Positions 35,987 through 45,258 are shown, counted from the first letter of the stretch. The stretch is 64,000 nt of DNA from Vibrio sp. B1FLJ16 (GCF_905175385.1 NZ_HG992749.1:372001-436000); one strand, 5' to 3'. Numbers and translations are program-made. Notes: generated by a model not told the origin, from the letters alone.

Positions 35987-36004
35987 CTGACCCATTACCT
36001 GACC
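35987..36004. other. Candidate integrase arm site, right end
   Basis: CTGACCCATTACCTGACC, identical to 6238-6255. It is preceded by TTAC so that TTACCTGACCC is present twice in tandem, and followed by an inverted TCAGGTAC. Confidence 0.55.
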
Positions 36005-36018
36005 CAAAATCGTCAGGT

Positions 36019-36056
36019 ACAAAAAAAGGTTAGTAAACACTACGCTTACTAACCTT
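36019..36056 (-). terminator. tRNA-Ile2 terminator supplied by island B
   Basis: On the minus strand AAGGTTAGTAA pairs with TTACTAACCTT and is followed by seven T residues, directly after the tRNA 3' end. It differs from the hairpin beside both partial tRNA copies, so it came with island B. Confidence 0.8.
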
Positions 36057-36064
36057 CTGGAATT

Positions 36065-36140
36065 TGGTGGCCCCTCCCAGACTTGAACTGGGGACCAATC
36101 GATTATGAGTCGACTGCTCTAACCACTGAGCTAAGGGGCC
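36065..36140 (-). tRNA. tRNA-Ile2 (CAU anticodon, lysidine-modified type)
   Basis: 76 bases including the encoded CCA. The acceptor stem GGCCCCT/AGGGGCC, D arm, anticodon loop CTCATAA (CAT at 36105-36107) and T loop TTCAAGT are all intact. It resembles E. coli ileX, whose CAU anticodon is converted by TilS to read AUA; many pipelines label it tRNA-Met. Its 3' half is the integration site for the islands. Confidence 0.93.
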
Positions 36141-36238
36141 TTGATAGGTCAAAGATTATAGGGGAAGCTTAGCGAGGTGTCTAGATGCTAGTAAGGCTAA
36201 TTGCGCTTAGTTTTTATCCACTTAGCATAACCGATAAT

Positions 36239-36267
36239 AAAAAAGGTGACCTGAGGTCACCTTTTTT
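36239..36267 (-). terminator. Terminator after rpoD
   Basis: The stem AAAAAAGGTGACC / GGTCACCTTTTTT with a TGA loop lies 28 bases past the rpoD stop. Confidence 0.9.
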
Positions 36268-36294
36268 GATTTTCAAAGCTAATTAACGCTTTGC

Positions 36295-38159
36295 TTATTC
36301 GTCCAGGAAGCTGCGCAGTGTTTCTGAGCGGCTTGGGTGACGAAGCTTACGTAGCGCTTTTGCTTCAATCTGACGGATACGCTCACGGGTAACGTCGAAC
36401 TGCTTACCAACTTCTTCAAGAGTGTGGTCAGTGTTCATGTCGATACCGAAACGCATACGAAGTACTTTCGCTTCACGCGGTGTCAGGCCAGCAAGCACGT
36501 CTTTCGTCGCGCCTTTCAGGCTTGTCGCAGTTGCTGAGTCTAATGGTAGCTCTAGCGTAGTATCTTCGATGAAATCACCTAGATGCGAATCTTCGTCGTC
36601 ACCGATAGGTGTCTCCATTGAGATTGGCTCTTTAGCGATTTTCAGTACTTTACGGATCTTGTCTTCTGGCATCTGCATGCGTTCTGCCAGTTCTTCTGGC
36701 AGCGGCTCGCGACCCATCTCTTGCAGCATTTGACGAGAGATACGGTTTAGCTTGTTGATCGTTTCGATCATGTGTACCGGAATACGAATCGTACGTGCCT
36801 GGTCCGCGATTGAACGAGTGATTGCCTGACGGATCCACCACGTTGCGTAAGTCGAGAACTTGTAACCACGACGGTATTCGAATTTATCTACCGCTTTCAT
36901 CAAGCCGATGTTACCTTCCTGAATCAGATCCAAGAACTGTAGGCCACGGTTGGTGTATTTCTTAGCGATAGAAATTACAAGACGTAAGTTCGCTTCAACC
37001 ATCTCTTTCTTCGCACGGCGTGCTTTCGCTTCACCGATAGACATACGACGGCTGATGTCTTTAACGTTCTGTACGGTCAGAGATGTCTCTTCTTCAATCA
37101 TTTTTAGCTTAGTGATTGAACGACGGATCTCTTCTTCGTTACGCTTGATTTTTTCAGCGTATGGCTTGTCAGAAGCAAGTACTTCGTCTAACCAAGCATC
37201 ACTTGATTCGTTACCAGTGAACAGGGCGATGAACGATTTCTTCGGCATTTTGCCGTATTCAACCACTGACTTCATGATCAGCGTTCTTGAGTACGAACGC
37301 GATCCATAGCAGTACGCAGTTCGTTTACTAAGTGATCGAACTGTTTTGGTGTCAGACGGAATTCTTTGAACACATCCAGCATCATTTCGTTAGCAACTGT
37401 CGCTTTCGGGCTTTCATAGCCGTACTCGTTGATTGCTAACTGCAGATTTTGGTAGGTACTACGAAGTTGATTGAATTTTTCCAAAGCAAGCTCTGGGTCG
37501 ATACCAACATCTTCTTCAGTTTCTTCTGAATCGTCGTCGCTATCTTCTTCATCTTCGTCATCATCTGTGCCGTCTTCATCTTCCAGCTCAGATTCAGACA
37601 GCTCAGAACCGATGTGAGTTGCAGTCGGAGCCGCTGTATCTTCAGCGTCAGGGTCAACAAACCCAGAGATCAGATCGGTAAGACGAAGCTCTTCAGCCTG
37701 AACCTTGTCAAATTGCTCTAGAATGTATGGAATAGTACCCGGGTATTCCGCAACAGACGATTGAACCTGGTTAATACCTTCTTCAATGCGTTTTGCGATG
37801 TCGATTTCGCCTTCGCGGGTCAGTAGTTCAACAGTACCCATTTCGCGCATGTACATGCGTACTGGGTCTGTTGTACGACCAATTTCACTTTCTACGCTAG
37901 AAAGTGCAGCGGCTGCGGCTTCAGCAGCATCTTCATCGGTAATATTTGTGTCATCATTAAGTGCTAAATCATCAGCATCAGGAGCAGTTTCTACTACCTT
38001 AATGCCCATGTCATTGATCATCTGAATGATGTCTTCTACCTGTTCTGAATCTACGATTTCAGCAGGCAGGTGGTCATTAACTTCGGCGTAGGTCAGATAG
38101 CCTTGTTCCTTGCCTTTAATAACAAGTGATTTTAGCTGTGACTGCGGATTTTGATCCAT
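36295..38159 (-). CDS. rpoD: RNA polymerase sigma-70 factor, with an apparent 1-base frameshift
   Basis: Primary sigma factor. Start at ATG 38159 ([20 protein letters not shown]). Region 1.1 and the acidic nonconserved region are in one frame, ending ...[12 protein letters not shown] at the TGA 37278-37280. Regions 2-4 ([50 protein letters not shown] 3' end, [21 protein letters not shown]) are in the next frame. Comparison with E. coli (RTQERLIMK) shows that one C is missing after the CGC of RTQER; adding it restores [15 protein letters not shown] and a 621-residue protein. The gene is essential, so a sequence error is far more likely than a real break. Confidence 0.93.
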
Positions 38160-38258
38160 AGACGGTATCCAACTTCGTAATCTAGTGAAGGAATTAGTAT
38201 GCGAAATGCAAACCACTTACTATAGCAAATTAAATTGATGCTGACTAATTAAACAGGG

Positions 38259-40019
38259 TTACGCTTTTAAATCTAGCATTAACGCTAGCAGCTCCCTTTT
38301 CTCTTCGGCTGATAAACCGACACTTCTTGCTTTGGCCTGCAGGTTTTCAATTTGCTTTTCTACGCACTGGGCGATAATTTTGTCCAGTGAGTCTAAAAAT
38401 ATTTCTTCTTGATTGTCTTCATCGAGTGGAATATCCCAGCTCGCAAGACGAGACAGAAGCGCCTCATTCTGGCTATTTCGCCAGTGCTCTAATAATTGGC
38501 CTGTATTGATATTGGGATGCGCTGAGCATTTTTCAAGGACATCAACAAACAAACTGAGGCCTGGTATTGATAAATCTCTTACTGAAGCAAGATCCGGTAC
38601 CATTTGAGCATAGCTCGGATTCTGTATAAGCAGAGCGATAACCTCGCGCATTGGCGTTCGTTTGATCTCTTTGTGCGGCTGAGGCCGGGCTTCGTTAACT
38701 TTTTTACGTGCCTGGCGCAGGCGGTTATCAAAACCGGTGCGTTCATCGAGCAGTTTTTCTAGTAGCTCCTGAAAGTATGGATCAGGAATCTTGTCTATCA
38801 AGGCACTCGCGTAGGCTCTTAACGCTGATTTACCCTCATTATTGCCCAGGTTAATCTGGTGCAACTCAATCAGGTTATCAAACAGGTAATTTGATAATGG
38901 TGTTGCCTGTTCTATTTGCTGCTCAAACGCGTCTTTACCGTACTTGCGTACATAGCTGTCCGGGTCTTCGCCGTCAGGCAAAAACAGAAACTTAAGTGTA
39001 TTTCCTGTTTTCAGATACTGAAGCGCGTTTTCTAATGCTCTCCACGCGGCCTCTTTACCAGCACGGTCTCCGTCATAACAACACACCACCGTATTGGTTT
39101 GGCGGAACAGCATTTGAATGTGATCACCGGTTGTTGAGGTGCCGAGTGAAGCAACGGAATAATCTACGCCATACTGAGCCAGTGCGACAACATCCATGTA
39201 ACCTTCAACCACCAAAACTCGTGGCGGTTCACGGTACGCCTGTAACACTTCGTACAGACCGTAAAGCTCTTTACCTTTATGGAATATTGGTGTTTCTGGC
39301 GAGTTGAGGTATTTCGGTGTGCCATCACCCAGTACCCGGCCACCAAAGCCTATAACCCGTCCACGACGGTCTCGGATAGGGAACATCACCCGGCCGCGGA
39401 ATCTATCGTAGCGGTTGCCTTTGTCGTTCTCTATCAACATGCCGCCAGTCACGAGCATGTCTTGCGCGTCTTTCTGCTGGCCGAAGTTTTTACGGACTAA
39501 GTCCCATTCGTCAGCCACATAGCCGATACCAAACTTCTGAACGATTTCGCCTGATAAACCACGGTCTTTCAGGTACTCGATAGCAACTTTGCTTGCTGGC
39601 AGTTTTAACTGATTACGATAGAACTGAGCGATGCTGCCCATCAAATCGTAAAGGTTGCGTTTTTCGCTGCTGCTGGCTTGTGGTCCGGACTGAAACTGAC
39701 CACCACCGCCACTGCGCTGTTCGCGCGGGACATCCAGACCTAAGTATGAGGCCAGTTCTTCAATTGCCTCGACAAAGTCCAGGCGTTCGAATTCCATGAT
39801 GAAATCGATGGCATTACCATGCACGCCACAACCGAAGCAGTGATAGAACTGCTTTTCTTGGCTGACGCTGAAAGAGGGCGTTTTTTCATTGTGGAATGGA
39901 CAGCAGGCACCGTAGTTTTTGCCTTTTTTCTTAAGTTTCACGCGCGCGTCGATGATATCGACAATATCAAGTCGAGCCAGGAGATCATCAATAAAACTGC
40001 GAGGGATGTGTCCAGCCAT
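38259..40019 (-). CDS. dnaG: DNA primase
   Basis: The 586-residue protein starts at ATG 40019 (MAGHIPRSFIDDLLARLDIV). It has the zinc finger CPFHNEK...YHCFGCGVHG, the RNA polymerase basic motif (FRGRVMFPIRDRRGRVIGFG), the TOPRIM domain (LVVEGYMDVVAL...YDGDRAGKEAA) and a C-terminal helicase-binding domain. It makes primers at the replication fork. It sits between yqeY and rpoD in the conserved macromolecular-synthesis operon, 99 bases before rpoD. Confidence 0.97.
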   Translation of the reverse strand: MAGHIPRSFIDDLLARLDIVDIIDARVKLKKKGKNYGACCPFHNEKTPSFSVSQEKQFYHCFGCGVHGNAIDFIMEFERLDFVEAIEELASYLGLDVPREQRSGGGGQFQSGPQASSSEKRNLYDLMGSIAQFYRNQLKLPASKVAIEYLKDRGLSGEIVQKFGIGYVADEWDLVRKNFGQQKDAQDMLVTGGMLIENDKGNRYDRFRGRVMFPIRDRRGRVIGFGGRVLGDGTPKYLNSPETPIFHKGKELYGLYEVLQAYREPPRVLVVEGYMDVVALAQYGVDYSVASLGTSTTGDHIQMLFRQTNTVVCCYDGDRAGKEAAWRALENALQYLKTGNTLKFLFLPDGEDPDSYVRKYGKDAFEQQIEQATPLSNYLFDNLIELHQINLGNNEGKSALRAYASALIDKIPDPYFQELLEKLLDERTGFDNRLRQARKKVNEARPQPHKEIKRTPMREVIALLIQNPSYAQMVPDLASVRDLSIPGLSLFVDVLEKCSAHPNINTGQLLEHWRNSQNEALLSRLASWDIPLDEDNQEEIFLDSLDKIIAQCVEKQIENLQAKARSVGLSAEEKRELLALMLDLKA

Positions 40020-40161
40020 AAAACCTAACAAAAAAGAAAAATCATGATTGGTGCGAATGAAGATAAAAGCGTGTATTAAGCTTTATGTTATTTCATTCAT
40101 CCAGATACAAACAAGCCGTGCGTTCCAAAGGATAGCACGGCTTGCTGCAATTGGTCGGGTG

Positions 40162-40605
40162 TTAAGCCAATTTAGCGCGAACTAAACCGCTTACTTTACC
40201 CATATCTGCACGCCCTTGAATTTGCGGCTTCAGAACACCCATTACTTTGCCCATGTCTTGCATGCCAGCTGCACCAGATTCAGCAATCGCTTTCTCAATA
40301 AGAGTAGCCACTTCTTCGTCCGTCAGTGGTTGAGGCATAAAGTCCTCAAGAACGGTAATTTCTGCTTGTTCCGCATCAGCAAGATCTTGGCGACCCGCTG
40401 CTTCAAACTGCGATACAGAGTCGCGACGCTGTTTAACCATTTTCGTCAATACTGCAAGAATGTCGTCGTCGTTCAGAGTGATCTGTTCGTCAACTTCACG
40501 TTGCTTGATTGCCGCTAAGGCTAAACGAATAGTGCCAAGGCGCAATTTGTCCTTGGCTTTCATCGCTAATTTTTGCTCTTCTTTGAGTTGGTCAATAAGA
40601 GCCAT
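40162..40605 (-). CDS. yqeY: GatB/YqeY domain protein
   Basis: The 147-residue protein is helical with the YqeY pattern: LIDQLKEEQKLAMKAKDKLR, AEQAEITVLEDFMPQPLTDE, and GKVMGVLKPQIQGRADMGKV at the end. It resembles the tail domain of the GatB amidotransferase subunit that contacts tRNA. Its exact role is unknown. Between rpsU and dnaG, as in many Vibrio genomes. Confidence 0.92.
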   Translation of the reverse strand: MALIDQLKEEQKLAMKAKDKLRLGTIRLALAAIKQREVDEQITLNDDDILAVLTKMVKQRRDSVSQFEAAGRQDLADAEQAEITVLEDFMPQPLTDEEVATLIEKAIAESGAAGMQDMGKVMGVLKPQIQGRADMGKVSGLVRAKLA

Positions 40606-40634
40606 AACTAAATTCCTTTACCGGAGCTCAGTTA

Positions 40635-40850
40635 TTAGTACAGGCGAACGCGACGAGCGTTTTCGCGAGCTAGCTTCTTAGCGTGACGCTTTTGAGCTGC
40701 TGCTTTAGCGCGTTTGCGAACTGTAGTTGGTTTTTCGTAGTGCTCACGACGACGCACTTCAGAAAGGATACCTGCTTTTTCGCAAGAGCGCTTGAAACGA
40801 CGTAGAGCAACGTCGAACGGTTCGTTTTCACGTACTTTAACTACTGGCAT
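40635..40850 (-). CDS. rpsU: 30S ribosomal protein bS21
   Basis: 71 residues, [20 protein letters not shown] ... [16 protein letters not shown], full length and highly basic. First gene of rpsU-yqeY-dnaG-rpoD, needed for translation initiation. Divergent from tsaD with a shared promoter region of about 230 bases. Confidence 0.97.
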
Positions 40851-41079
40851 ATGCCTTTCACCTCAGGGGTTATTCGTTAATGCTGATATTCTGCAGACCA
40901 AATCACAAATGATTGGTCATTTACCAGCTGATCAAAAATGGTGCGGAATTTTAATCCGATCGCAACAGCTTTGTAAAGCCTTTTATCGTTTATTGTCTGT
41001 ACAAAATTTGTTTGCAGCAGCAAGGCGAGGTAATATGACGCCCAAATTTCCTCTATACACAAAGCATACTGAGAAAACC

Positions 41080-42096
41080 ATGCGCATTATTGGTATTGAA
41101 ACCTCCTGTGACGAGACTGGCATCGCGATTTATGATGATGAGAAAGGTCTGTTGTCACACAAGCTTTACAGTCAGGTAAAGCTGCACGCGGATTATGGTG
41201 GCGTGGTGCCAGAGTTGGCTTCACGCGATCATGTGAAGAAAACCATTCCTCTTATTAAAGAGGCACTAAAAGAAGCGAATCTTACCTCAAAAGACATTGA
41301 CGGCGTGGCATACACGGCTGGTCCTGGTTTGGTTGGTGCTTTATTAGTTGGTGCAACCATTGGTCGAAGTATTGCTTATGCATGGGGTGTACCTGCGGTA
41401 CCTGTTCACCATATGGAAGGTCACTTACTGGCACCTATGCTAGAAGATAACCCGCCTCCGTTCCCATTTGTTGCTGTATTGGTATCGGGCGGTCACTCGA
41501 TGATGGTGGAAGTAAAAGGAATTGGTGAGTACCAGATCCTTGGCGAATCCATCGATGATGCGGCCGGTGAAGCGTTTGATAAAACGGCTAAGCTGATGGG
41601 CTTGGATTACCCAGGTGGGCCATTACTGTCTAAGCTAGCTGAGAAAGGCACGCCGGGGCGCTTTAAGTTCCCGCGTCCGATGACAGACCGACCAGGTCTG
41701 GATATGAGCTTCTCTGGTTTGAAGACGTTCACGGCGAACACCATTGCGGCAAATGGTGATGATGAGCAAACGCGCGCTGATATTGCACTGGCTTTTGAAG
41801 AAGCGGTATGTGCGACGTTAGCGATTAAGTGTAAGAGAGCACTTGAACAGACCGGTATGAAGCGTATCGTCATTGCCGGTGGTGTGAGTGCAAACCGCCG
41901 TCTGCGTGCAGAACTGGAAAAACTGGCGAAGAAAGTAGGTGGGGAAGTGTACTACCCTCGTACTGAGTTCTGTACTGACAACGGCGCAATGATCGCTTAC
42001 GCTGGTATGCAACGTCTGAAAAACGGTGAAGTATCTGACTTGTCAGTGGAAGCAAGACCTCGCTGGCCGATTGATCAACTAACGCCGATCGCTTAA
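41080..42096 (+). CDS. tsaD: tRNA N6-threonylcarbamoyladenosine synthase TsaD
   Basis: 338 residues from ATG 41080 ([20 protein letters not shown]); upstream in-frame codons lie in the promoter. It has the metal-binding HHMEGH motif, the ASKR-fold ATPase motifs ([33 protein letters not shown]). With TsaB, TsaC and TsaE it makes t6A37 in tRNAs that read ANN codons. A MITE (42109-42376) lies between its stop and its terminator (42379-42405). Confidence 0.97.
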   Translation: MRIIGIETSCDETGIAIYDDEKGLLSHKLYSQVKLHADYGGVVPELASRDHVKKTIPLIKEALKEANLTSKDIDGVAYTAGPGLVGALLVGATIGRSIAYAWGVPAVPVHHMEGHLLAPMLEDNPPPFPFVAVLVSGGHSMMVEVKGIGEYQILGESIDDAAGEAFDKTAKLMGLDYPGGPLLSKLAEKGTPGRFKFPRPMTDRPGLDMSFSGLKTFTANTIAANGDDEQTRADIALAFEEAVCATLAIKCKRALEQTGMKRIVIAGGVSANRRLRAELEKLAKKVGGEVYYPRTEFCTDNGAMIAYAGMQRLKNGEVSDLSVEARPRWPIDQLTPIA

Positions 42097-42108
42097 GTCG
42101 ATTTATCC

Positions 42109-42376
42109 TAGGGTCTGTTGACCTTTCGAGCTGATTTTTGCAGCAATTTGTGGGTTCTTTATACAAGGCAGAGGCTTTGAAATGTAGTTATTCTACTTGA
42201 TAAGCCGATAACGCAGTAGAAGGGAGCCACAAATGCTGCCCGAAGGGTTCGGCTAAAAGCGTTTTACTCTTTGTTGAGAGGTGTTTGCTTAGAATGACTA
42301 GGCTACAAACCTCTCGCCGCGATTAAAACGCTTTTATCTCGAACAAAATTTAACCGCGAAAGGTCAACAGACCCTA
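42109..42376. mobile_element. MITE with perfect 20-bp terminal inverted repeats
   Basis: The ends are TAGGGTCTGTTGACCTTTCG (42109-42128) and its exact complement (42357-42376), with 228 bases of noncoding DNA between. TA at each edge may be the target duplication, as in IS630-type elements. It codes for nothing and must depend on a transposase elsewhere. It separates tsaD from its terminator. Confidence 0.85.
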
Positions 42377-42378
42377 CT

Positions 42379-42405
42379 AGGCCTCTACTGATAGAGGCCT
42401 TTTTT
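42379..42405 (+). terminator. tsaD terminator, displaced by the MITE
   Basis: AGGCCTCTA / TAGAGGCCT stem followed by TTTTT. Confidence 0.88.
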
Positions 42406-42496
42406 ACTGATGAGATATTTGTACTCAGAATCGCTGAATATTGTAATTGCCTGTGAGTGTTTGGTCCACTGACAAGACCGGATAGAAAAAGAAGTA

Positions 42497-43324
42497 ATGG
42501 ATATAGCAATGAATAAGTTTGAAATTGAAGGGCAGCAACTCGCTTACCTGGATAAAGGGGAAGGTTCTGTTCTTCTGTTTGGTCACAGTTATTTGTGGGA
42601 CAGCCAGATGTGGGCTCCGCAGGTGGAAATACTGAGCCAGTTTTATCGCTGTATCGTGCCTGATTTATGGGCACACGGTGAGTCAGAGGCAGCACCTGCA
42701 TCGACTCGTTCGCTGGTCGATTATGCACAGCAGATGTTGTCTCTGATGGATCACTTGCAGATAGAAGAGTTCTCTATTGTTGGTTTATCTGTAGGCGGCA
42801 TGTGGGGGGCTGAGTTAACGGCTCAGGCACCGCAGCGAGTGAAGTCTCTGGTTCTGATGGATACGTTTATTGGCTGGGAGCCGGAAATCACCCTCAAGAA
42901 ATACTCTGAGATGCTAGATAGCATCAATCAGGTTCAGTCAGTACCCGAGAGTGTTATTGAAGCCGTGGCACCACTTTTCTTTGCTAACAATGCAGAGCAA
43001 GATAACCCTGAGCTCATTGCGTCATTTAAGCGAAGCTTACAAGAGCTCCAAGGTGAGCGCGCTGTCGAAGTGGCTCGGATTGGTCGTATGGTATTTGGCC
43101 GACGAGATGTTATTGAAGATTCGGAAAAGTTTGCATTACCTACGTTAATCGCCGTTGGCCGTGAGGATAAGCCTCGTCCGGTATTTGAATCTTATCTGAT
43201 GAATGATTGTATTACTGGGAGTGAACTGGTGGAGATTCCGGAAGCCGGCCACATCAGTTCGCTAGAACAACCGGAATTCGTCAATCAGATGTTGCTGAGC
43301 TTCTTGGCTAAAGTCCACGGTTAA
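42497..43324 (+). CDS. Alpha/beta hydrolase
   Basis: The 275-residue protein has an oxyanion-hole GHSYLWDSQMW, nucleophile elbow GLSVGGM (serine), the acid after IAVGREDKP, and the histidine EAGHISSLEQP. These are the esterase/lipase or haloperoxidase-type hydrolase features. The start could be ATG 42497 or ATG 42509 (MNKFEIEGQQ). The substrate is unknown. Single gene between tsaD and plsY. Confidence 0.88.
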   Translation: MDIAMNKFEIEGQQLAYLDKGEGSVLLFGHSYLWDSQMWAPQVEILSQFYRCIVPDLWAHGESEAAPASTRSLVDYAQQMLSLMDHLQIEEFSIVGLSVGGMWGAELTAQAPQRVKSLVLMDTFIGWEPEITLKKYSEMLDSINQVQSVPESVIEAVAPLFFANNAEQDNPELIASFKRSLQELQGERAVEVARIGRMVFGRRDVIEDSEKFALPTLIAVGREDKPRPVFESYLMNDCITGSELVEIPEAGHISSLEQPEFVNQMLLSFLAKVHG

Positions 43325-43357
43325 GGTTAGTTACAATCGCTTAAAGTTTCTAATAGG

Positions 43358-43492
43358 GTCATCCCAGCGAGCCCTGGCGAGACTAGGAATCTAATATCAG
43401 CGCACTGAAAAAAATATAGAAATACTATCTGGCAATAGAGTGTTCGGATAGAAGATCCTGAATCACGCTCCTTCGTCGCGGTTCAGGATGAC
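43358..43492. repeat. Vibrio-type dispersed repeat, GTCAT...ATGAC ends (copy 1)
   Basis: 135 bases from GTCATCCCAGCGAGC to CAGGATGAC, with AGACTAGGAATCT inside. The reverse complement of 46118-46248 is clearly the same element. Noncoding, probably a small MITE or REP-like element. Confidence 0.75.
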
Positions 43493-43532
43493 AAGAGGCC
43501 ACTTGCTTTTAAACGAGCGGTATTAATACAAG

Positions 43533-43558
43533 AACTCGGCATTATGCCGAGTTTTTTT
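43533..43558. terminator. Bidirectional terminator overlapping the plsY stop
   Basis: AACTCGGCAT/ATGCCGAGTT with a T run on the plus strand. The plsY stop (TAA, plus-strand 43542-43544) lies inside the hairpin, so the stem also encodes the last PlsY codons. Confidence 0.85.
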
Positions 43559-44153
43559 CACTCAGCTTCTTTTGGCCAATTTTAGGCTCTTCACCAGACA
43601 ATAAGCGGCGGATGTTCTGATGGTGTTTGAACACAATCAGACAGCACAGCATAGCAACAGGCAAAGTGTAGTGTGGCTTGAACATCCAGGTATAGAAAGG
43701 CGTAAGCAAAACAGTGACCAGTGCTGCTAGTGATGAATAGCGAAATAAGAGCGCTACCGATAGCCAGGTCAGCATAACTAATGCGGTGAGGTCCAGCCCG
43801 ATCGGAGCAATCGCCCCCAGTGCTGTAGCTACACCTTTTCCGCCTTTAAAATGGAAGAAAATAGGGTACATATGGCCAAGGCAGGCTGCGATAGCAATTA
43901 CACCTAGGATAATAGGTCCGATACCGAGAAAGTAGCCTCCCCACACAGGGATGGTACCTTTCAGCATGTCACATAGTAGCACTGATATGGCTGCGCCTTT
44001 TCCACCAATACGCAACACATTCGTTGCTCCCGGGTTGTTGGAGCCAACTTTACGCGGATCTGGCAGTTTTAACAGGCGACAAATCAACACCGCACTGGAT
44101 ATAGAGCCCAGTAAGTAAGCGGCGATTGTCATTATAAGTGCCTGTGCGTCCAT
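43542..44153 (-). CDS. plsY: Glycerol-3-phosphate acyltransferase PlsY
   Basis: The 203-residue inner-membrane protein has about five membrane segments and the motifs [12 protein letters not shown] and [10 protein letters not shown] that bind the substrates. It transfers the acyl group from acyl-phosphate to glycerol 3-phosphate, the first step of phospholipid synthesis. Divergent from folB. Confidence 0.95.
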   Translation of the reverse strand: MDAQALIMTIAAYLLGSISSAVLICRLLKLPDPRKVGSNNPGATNVLRIGGKGAAISVLLCDMLKGTIPVWGGYFLGIGPIILGVIAIAACLGHMYPIFFHFKGGKGVATALGAIAPIGLDLTALVMLTWLSVALLFRYSSLAALVTVLLTPFYTWMFKPHYTLPVAMLCCLIVFKHHQNIRRLLSGEEPKIGQKKLSEKNSA

Positions 44154-44404
44154 AGAAGTCCTTGAGGGAGTGGAATTTAATGCTCAGTTCCAGCGTAGTT
44201 GCTATCATAGCGCGAATCTGCTTAGAGCAGAAATACTCTCTGCGAAGTAACTTGCATTATGTGAGTACCTGTTTATAAAGGTACTTCGCGGTTTTATACC
44301 TAAGCTGGATTGCAATGAACTCAAAGCGATCGTACTTAGGTATTGAATATTACGATCAAATTGCCCTCGACGGGTATCCGACCTCTGAAACAGAAGGACA
44401 TAAG

Positions 44405-44764
44405 ATGGCTCTGGATAAAGTGTTTATTGAACAACTAGAAGTTATCACCACGATTGGCGTGTACGACTGGGAACAACAAATTAAGCAAAAGTTGGTGCTG
44501 GATATTGAAATGGCACACGATAACAAACCAGCGGGAAAAAGTGATGATGTTCAGGATGCGCTAGATTACTCGCAAGTCAGTGAGGCGGTTCTTAATCATA
44601 TTGAAAATGGCCGCTTTTTACTGGTTGAGCGAGTAGCAGAAGAAGTTGCCGAACTGATTATGCAGCGTTTCTCCGTTCCTTGGGTGAAGATTCGTCTGGC
44701 AAAACCGGGTGCCGTTGCGCAAGCTCGTGCTGTTGGGGTAGTGATTGAACGAGGTCAGGCATGA
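44405..44764 (+). CDS. folB: Dihydroneopterin aldolase
   Basis: 119 residues starting at ATG 44405, with GAAGGA ahead of it; an in-frame ATG at 44315 would add a nonconserved leader. MALDKVFIEQLEVITTIGVY and the VERVAEEVAELI segment are typical. It converts dihydroneopterin in folate synthesis. Overlaps folK by 4 bases (ATGA). Confidence 0.95.
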   Translation: MALDKVFIEQLEVITTIGVYDWEQQIKQKLVLDIEMAHDNKPAGKSDDVQDALDYSQVSEAVLNHIENGRFLLVERVAEEVAELIMQRFSVPWVKIRLAKPGAVAQARAVGVVIERGQA

Positions 44765-45249
44765 TCACCGCTTATATCGGTGTAGGTACAAACATAGACA
44801 GAGAGCAACATGCTCTGGTTGCTTACCAGGAGCTGCAAAAGCTTGGTGAAGAACTACTGGTATCTCCGATATATGAATGCGAGCCGATTGGCTTTAGTAG
44901 TCAGAATTTCTACAACTTTGTAATTGTTTTTCGCACTGACTTATCACTAGAAGAGTTGAGATATCAACTCCGTGAGATTGAGTTAAAGTGGGGACGTGAG
45001 GAAAATGCACAAAAGTATCAGGATCGGACACTGGATCTCGATATAGTTTTGTTCGGTGAGTACGTATCGAAGCAAAACCCTGAATTACCTCGCAGCGATA
45101 TTTACAAATATCCTTTTGTCACAAAGCCTTTGTATGATCTCGAGCCTCATTTAGTCATCCCCGGTGATGGCCGTACGGTCGCAGATATCTGGCATGCGAT
45201 GCAGCCGGTGGATTCACTTACGCCTGTTTCTTTTTCACTTTCAATTTGA
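44761..45249 (+). CDS. folK: 6-hydroxymethyl-dihydropterin pyrophosphokinase
   Basis: The 162-residue protein has YIGVGTNI at the start and the HPPK signature DRTLDLDIVLFG. It pyrophosphorylates hydroxymethyl-dihydropterin, the step after FolB. Translationally coupled to folB, with uppP 9 bases downstream. Confidence 0.95.
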   Translation: MITAYIGVGTNIDREQHALVAYQELQKLGEELLVSPIYECEPIGFSSQNFYNFVIVFRTDLSLEELRYQLREIELKWGREENAQKYQDRTLDLDIVLFGEYVSKQNPELPRSDIYKYPFVTKPLYDLEPHLVIPGDGRTVADIWHAMQPVDSLTPVSFSLSI

Positions 45250-45258
45250 GTTAATGAC

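Larger units (their letters stand above)
6073..36064. mobile_element. Genomic island B (30 kb, integrase plus defence genes)
   Basis: It is bounded by the partial tRNA copy at 6073-6117 and the intact tRNA-Ile2 gene at 36065-36140. It encodes a tyrosine recombinase at the left end and an AlpA-type regulator inside. The sequence CTGACCCATTACCTGACC occurs once near each end (6238-6255 and 35987-36004), as expected for arm-type integrase sites in the joined circle. From memory, V. parahaemolyticus island VPaI-1 is inserted next to rpoD at what is probably the same tRNA, annotated there as tRNA-Met. Confidence 0.85.

Noticed and set aside
6073..36064. Prophage
   Set aside because: No capsid, terminase, tail, lysis or phage replication genes are seen; only an integrase and alpA are shared with satellites or phages.
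36295..37277. A separate second sigma-factor gene
   Set aside because: It is the 3' part of rpoD in a shifted frame; inserting one base restores a standard 621-residue RpoD.
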